This document shows, piece by piece, positions 5,160 to 5,187 of a stretch of 5,187 nt of DNA. The translations under genes and the position numbers were made by a program. The notes below the pieces were generated by a model, which was not told the DNA's origin, did no database searches, and saw only the letters and a list, made by a program, of their open reading frames with translations. Position 1 is the stretch's first letter. The number at the start of each line of letters is the position of its first letter. Origin of the DNA: Leptospira ognonensis (GTDB taxonomy: Bacteria > Spirochaetota > Leptospiria > Leptospirales > Leptospiraceae); contig NZ_RQGD01000019.1 of assembly GCF_004770745.1 (NCBI RefSeq), positions 1 through 5,187 on the forward strand, written 5' to 3'.

Positions 5160-5187
5160 AATGGACCTTAAGCATATTATATTTTAC

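Larger units (their letters stand above)
4225..5187 (+). mobile_element. Integron gene cassette E (3' end beyond the window)
   Basis: The cassette begins TTATACGCCATAAT after the R' G of copy 4. No attC is reached before the window ends, although the main gene has already stopped at 5099, so the attC should follow soon. Position 11 from the G is again A (4234). By the rule seen in the other cassettes its attC should begin with something close to ATTACGGCGTATAAC. Confidence 0.7.

Overview
The window is a stretch of an integron gene-cassette array, probably from a chromosomal (sedentary) integron. Four complete copies and one partial copy of a GC-rich repeat of about 163-165 bp separate AT-rich segments that mostly carry one or two short + strand genes. 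Each repeat has the layout of an integron attC site: R'' (GCATAAC or GTATAAC), an L'' box (GGCTGACACG in three of the four full copies), an imperfectly paired centre, an L' box (CGTGTAGCC) and R' (GTTATGC or GTTATAC). L'' has one unpaired base relative to L' in those three copies, as classical attC sites do. No integrase gene, attI site or cassette promoter lies in the window. The host looks like a spirochaete, most likely Leptospira: genes are AT-rich, TTG/GTG starts are used, and the lipoprotein has a loose lipobox. The host assignment is an inference from style, not proof.

Layout, cutting between G and TT of each R': cassette A (72-954) encodes a TPR-like helical repeat protein. Cassette B (955-2243) encodes a predicted cysteine-rich lipoprotein, possibly coupled to a 45-codon upstream frame. 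Cassette C (2244-2952) has no convincing gene. Cassette D (2953-4224) holds a broken membrane-anchored gene with an in-frame TAA, followed by an intact exported protein. Cassette E (from 4225, incomplete) holds a probable frameshifted small gene overlapping a 216-residue cytoplasmic protein of unknown function. None of the proteins was matched to a named family with confidence. They are not a pathway; they are independent mobile passengers sharing a recombination site.

The most interesting signal is at the cassette borders. In all four complete cassettes the first 15-18 bases are complementary to the bases at the start of that cassette's own attC, well past the 7-bp R core. The sequence of this extension differs from cassette to cassette, but the pairing is kept. 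It is interrupted once, always at position 11, always by A at the start and C at the end. The two halves lie hundreds of bases apart in the array and become adjacent only when the cassette is excised as a circle. Other points are an attC copy that has lost its L-box extrahelical base, compensatory changes in the attC hairpins, a gene-less cassette, and two decayed genes.
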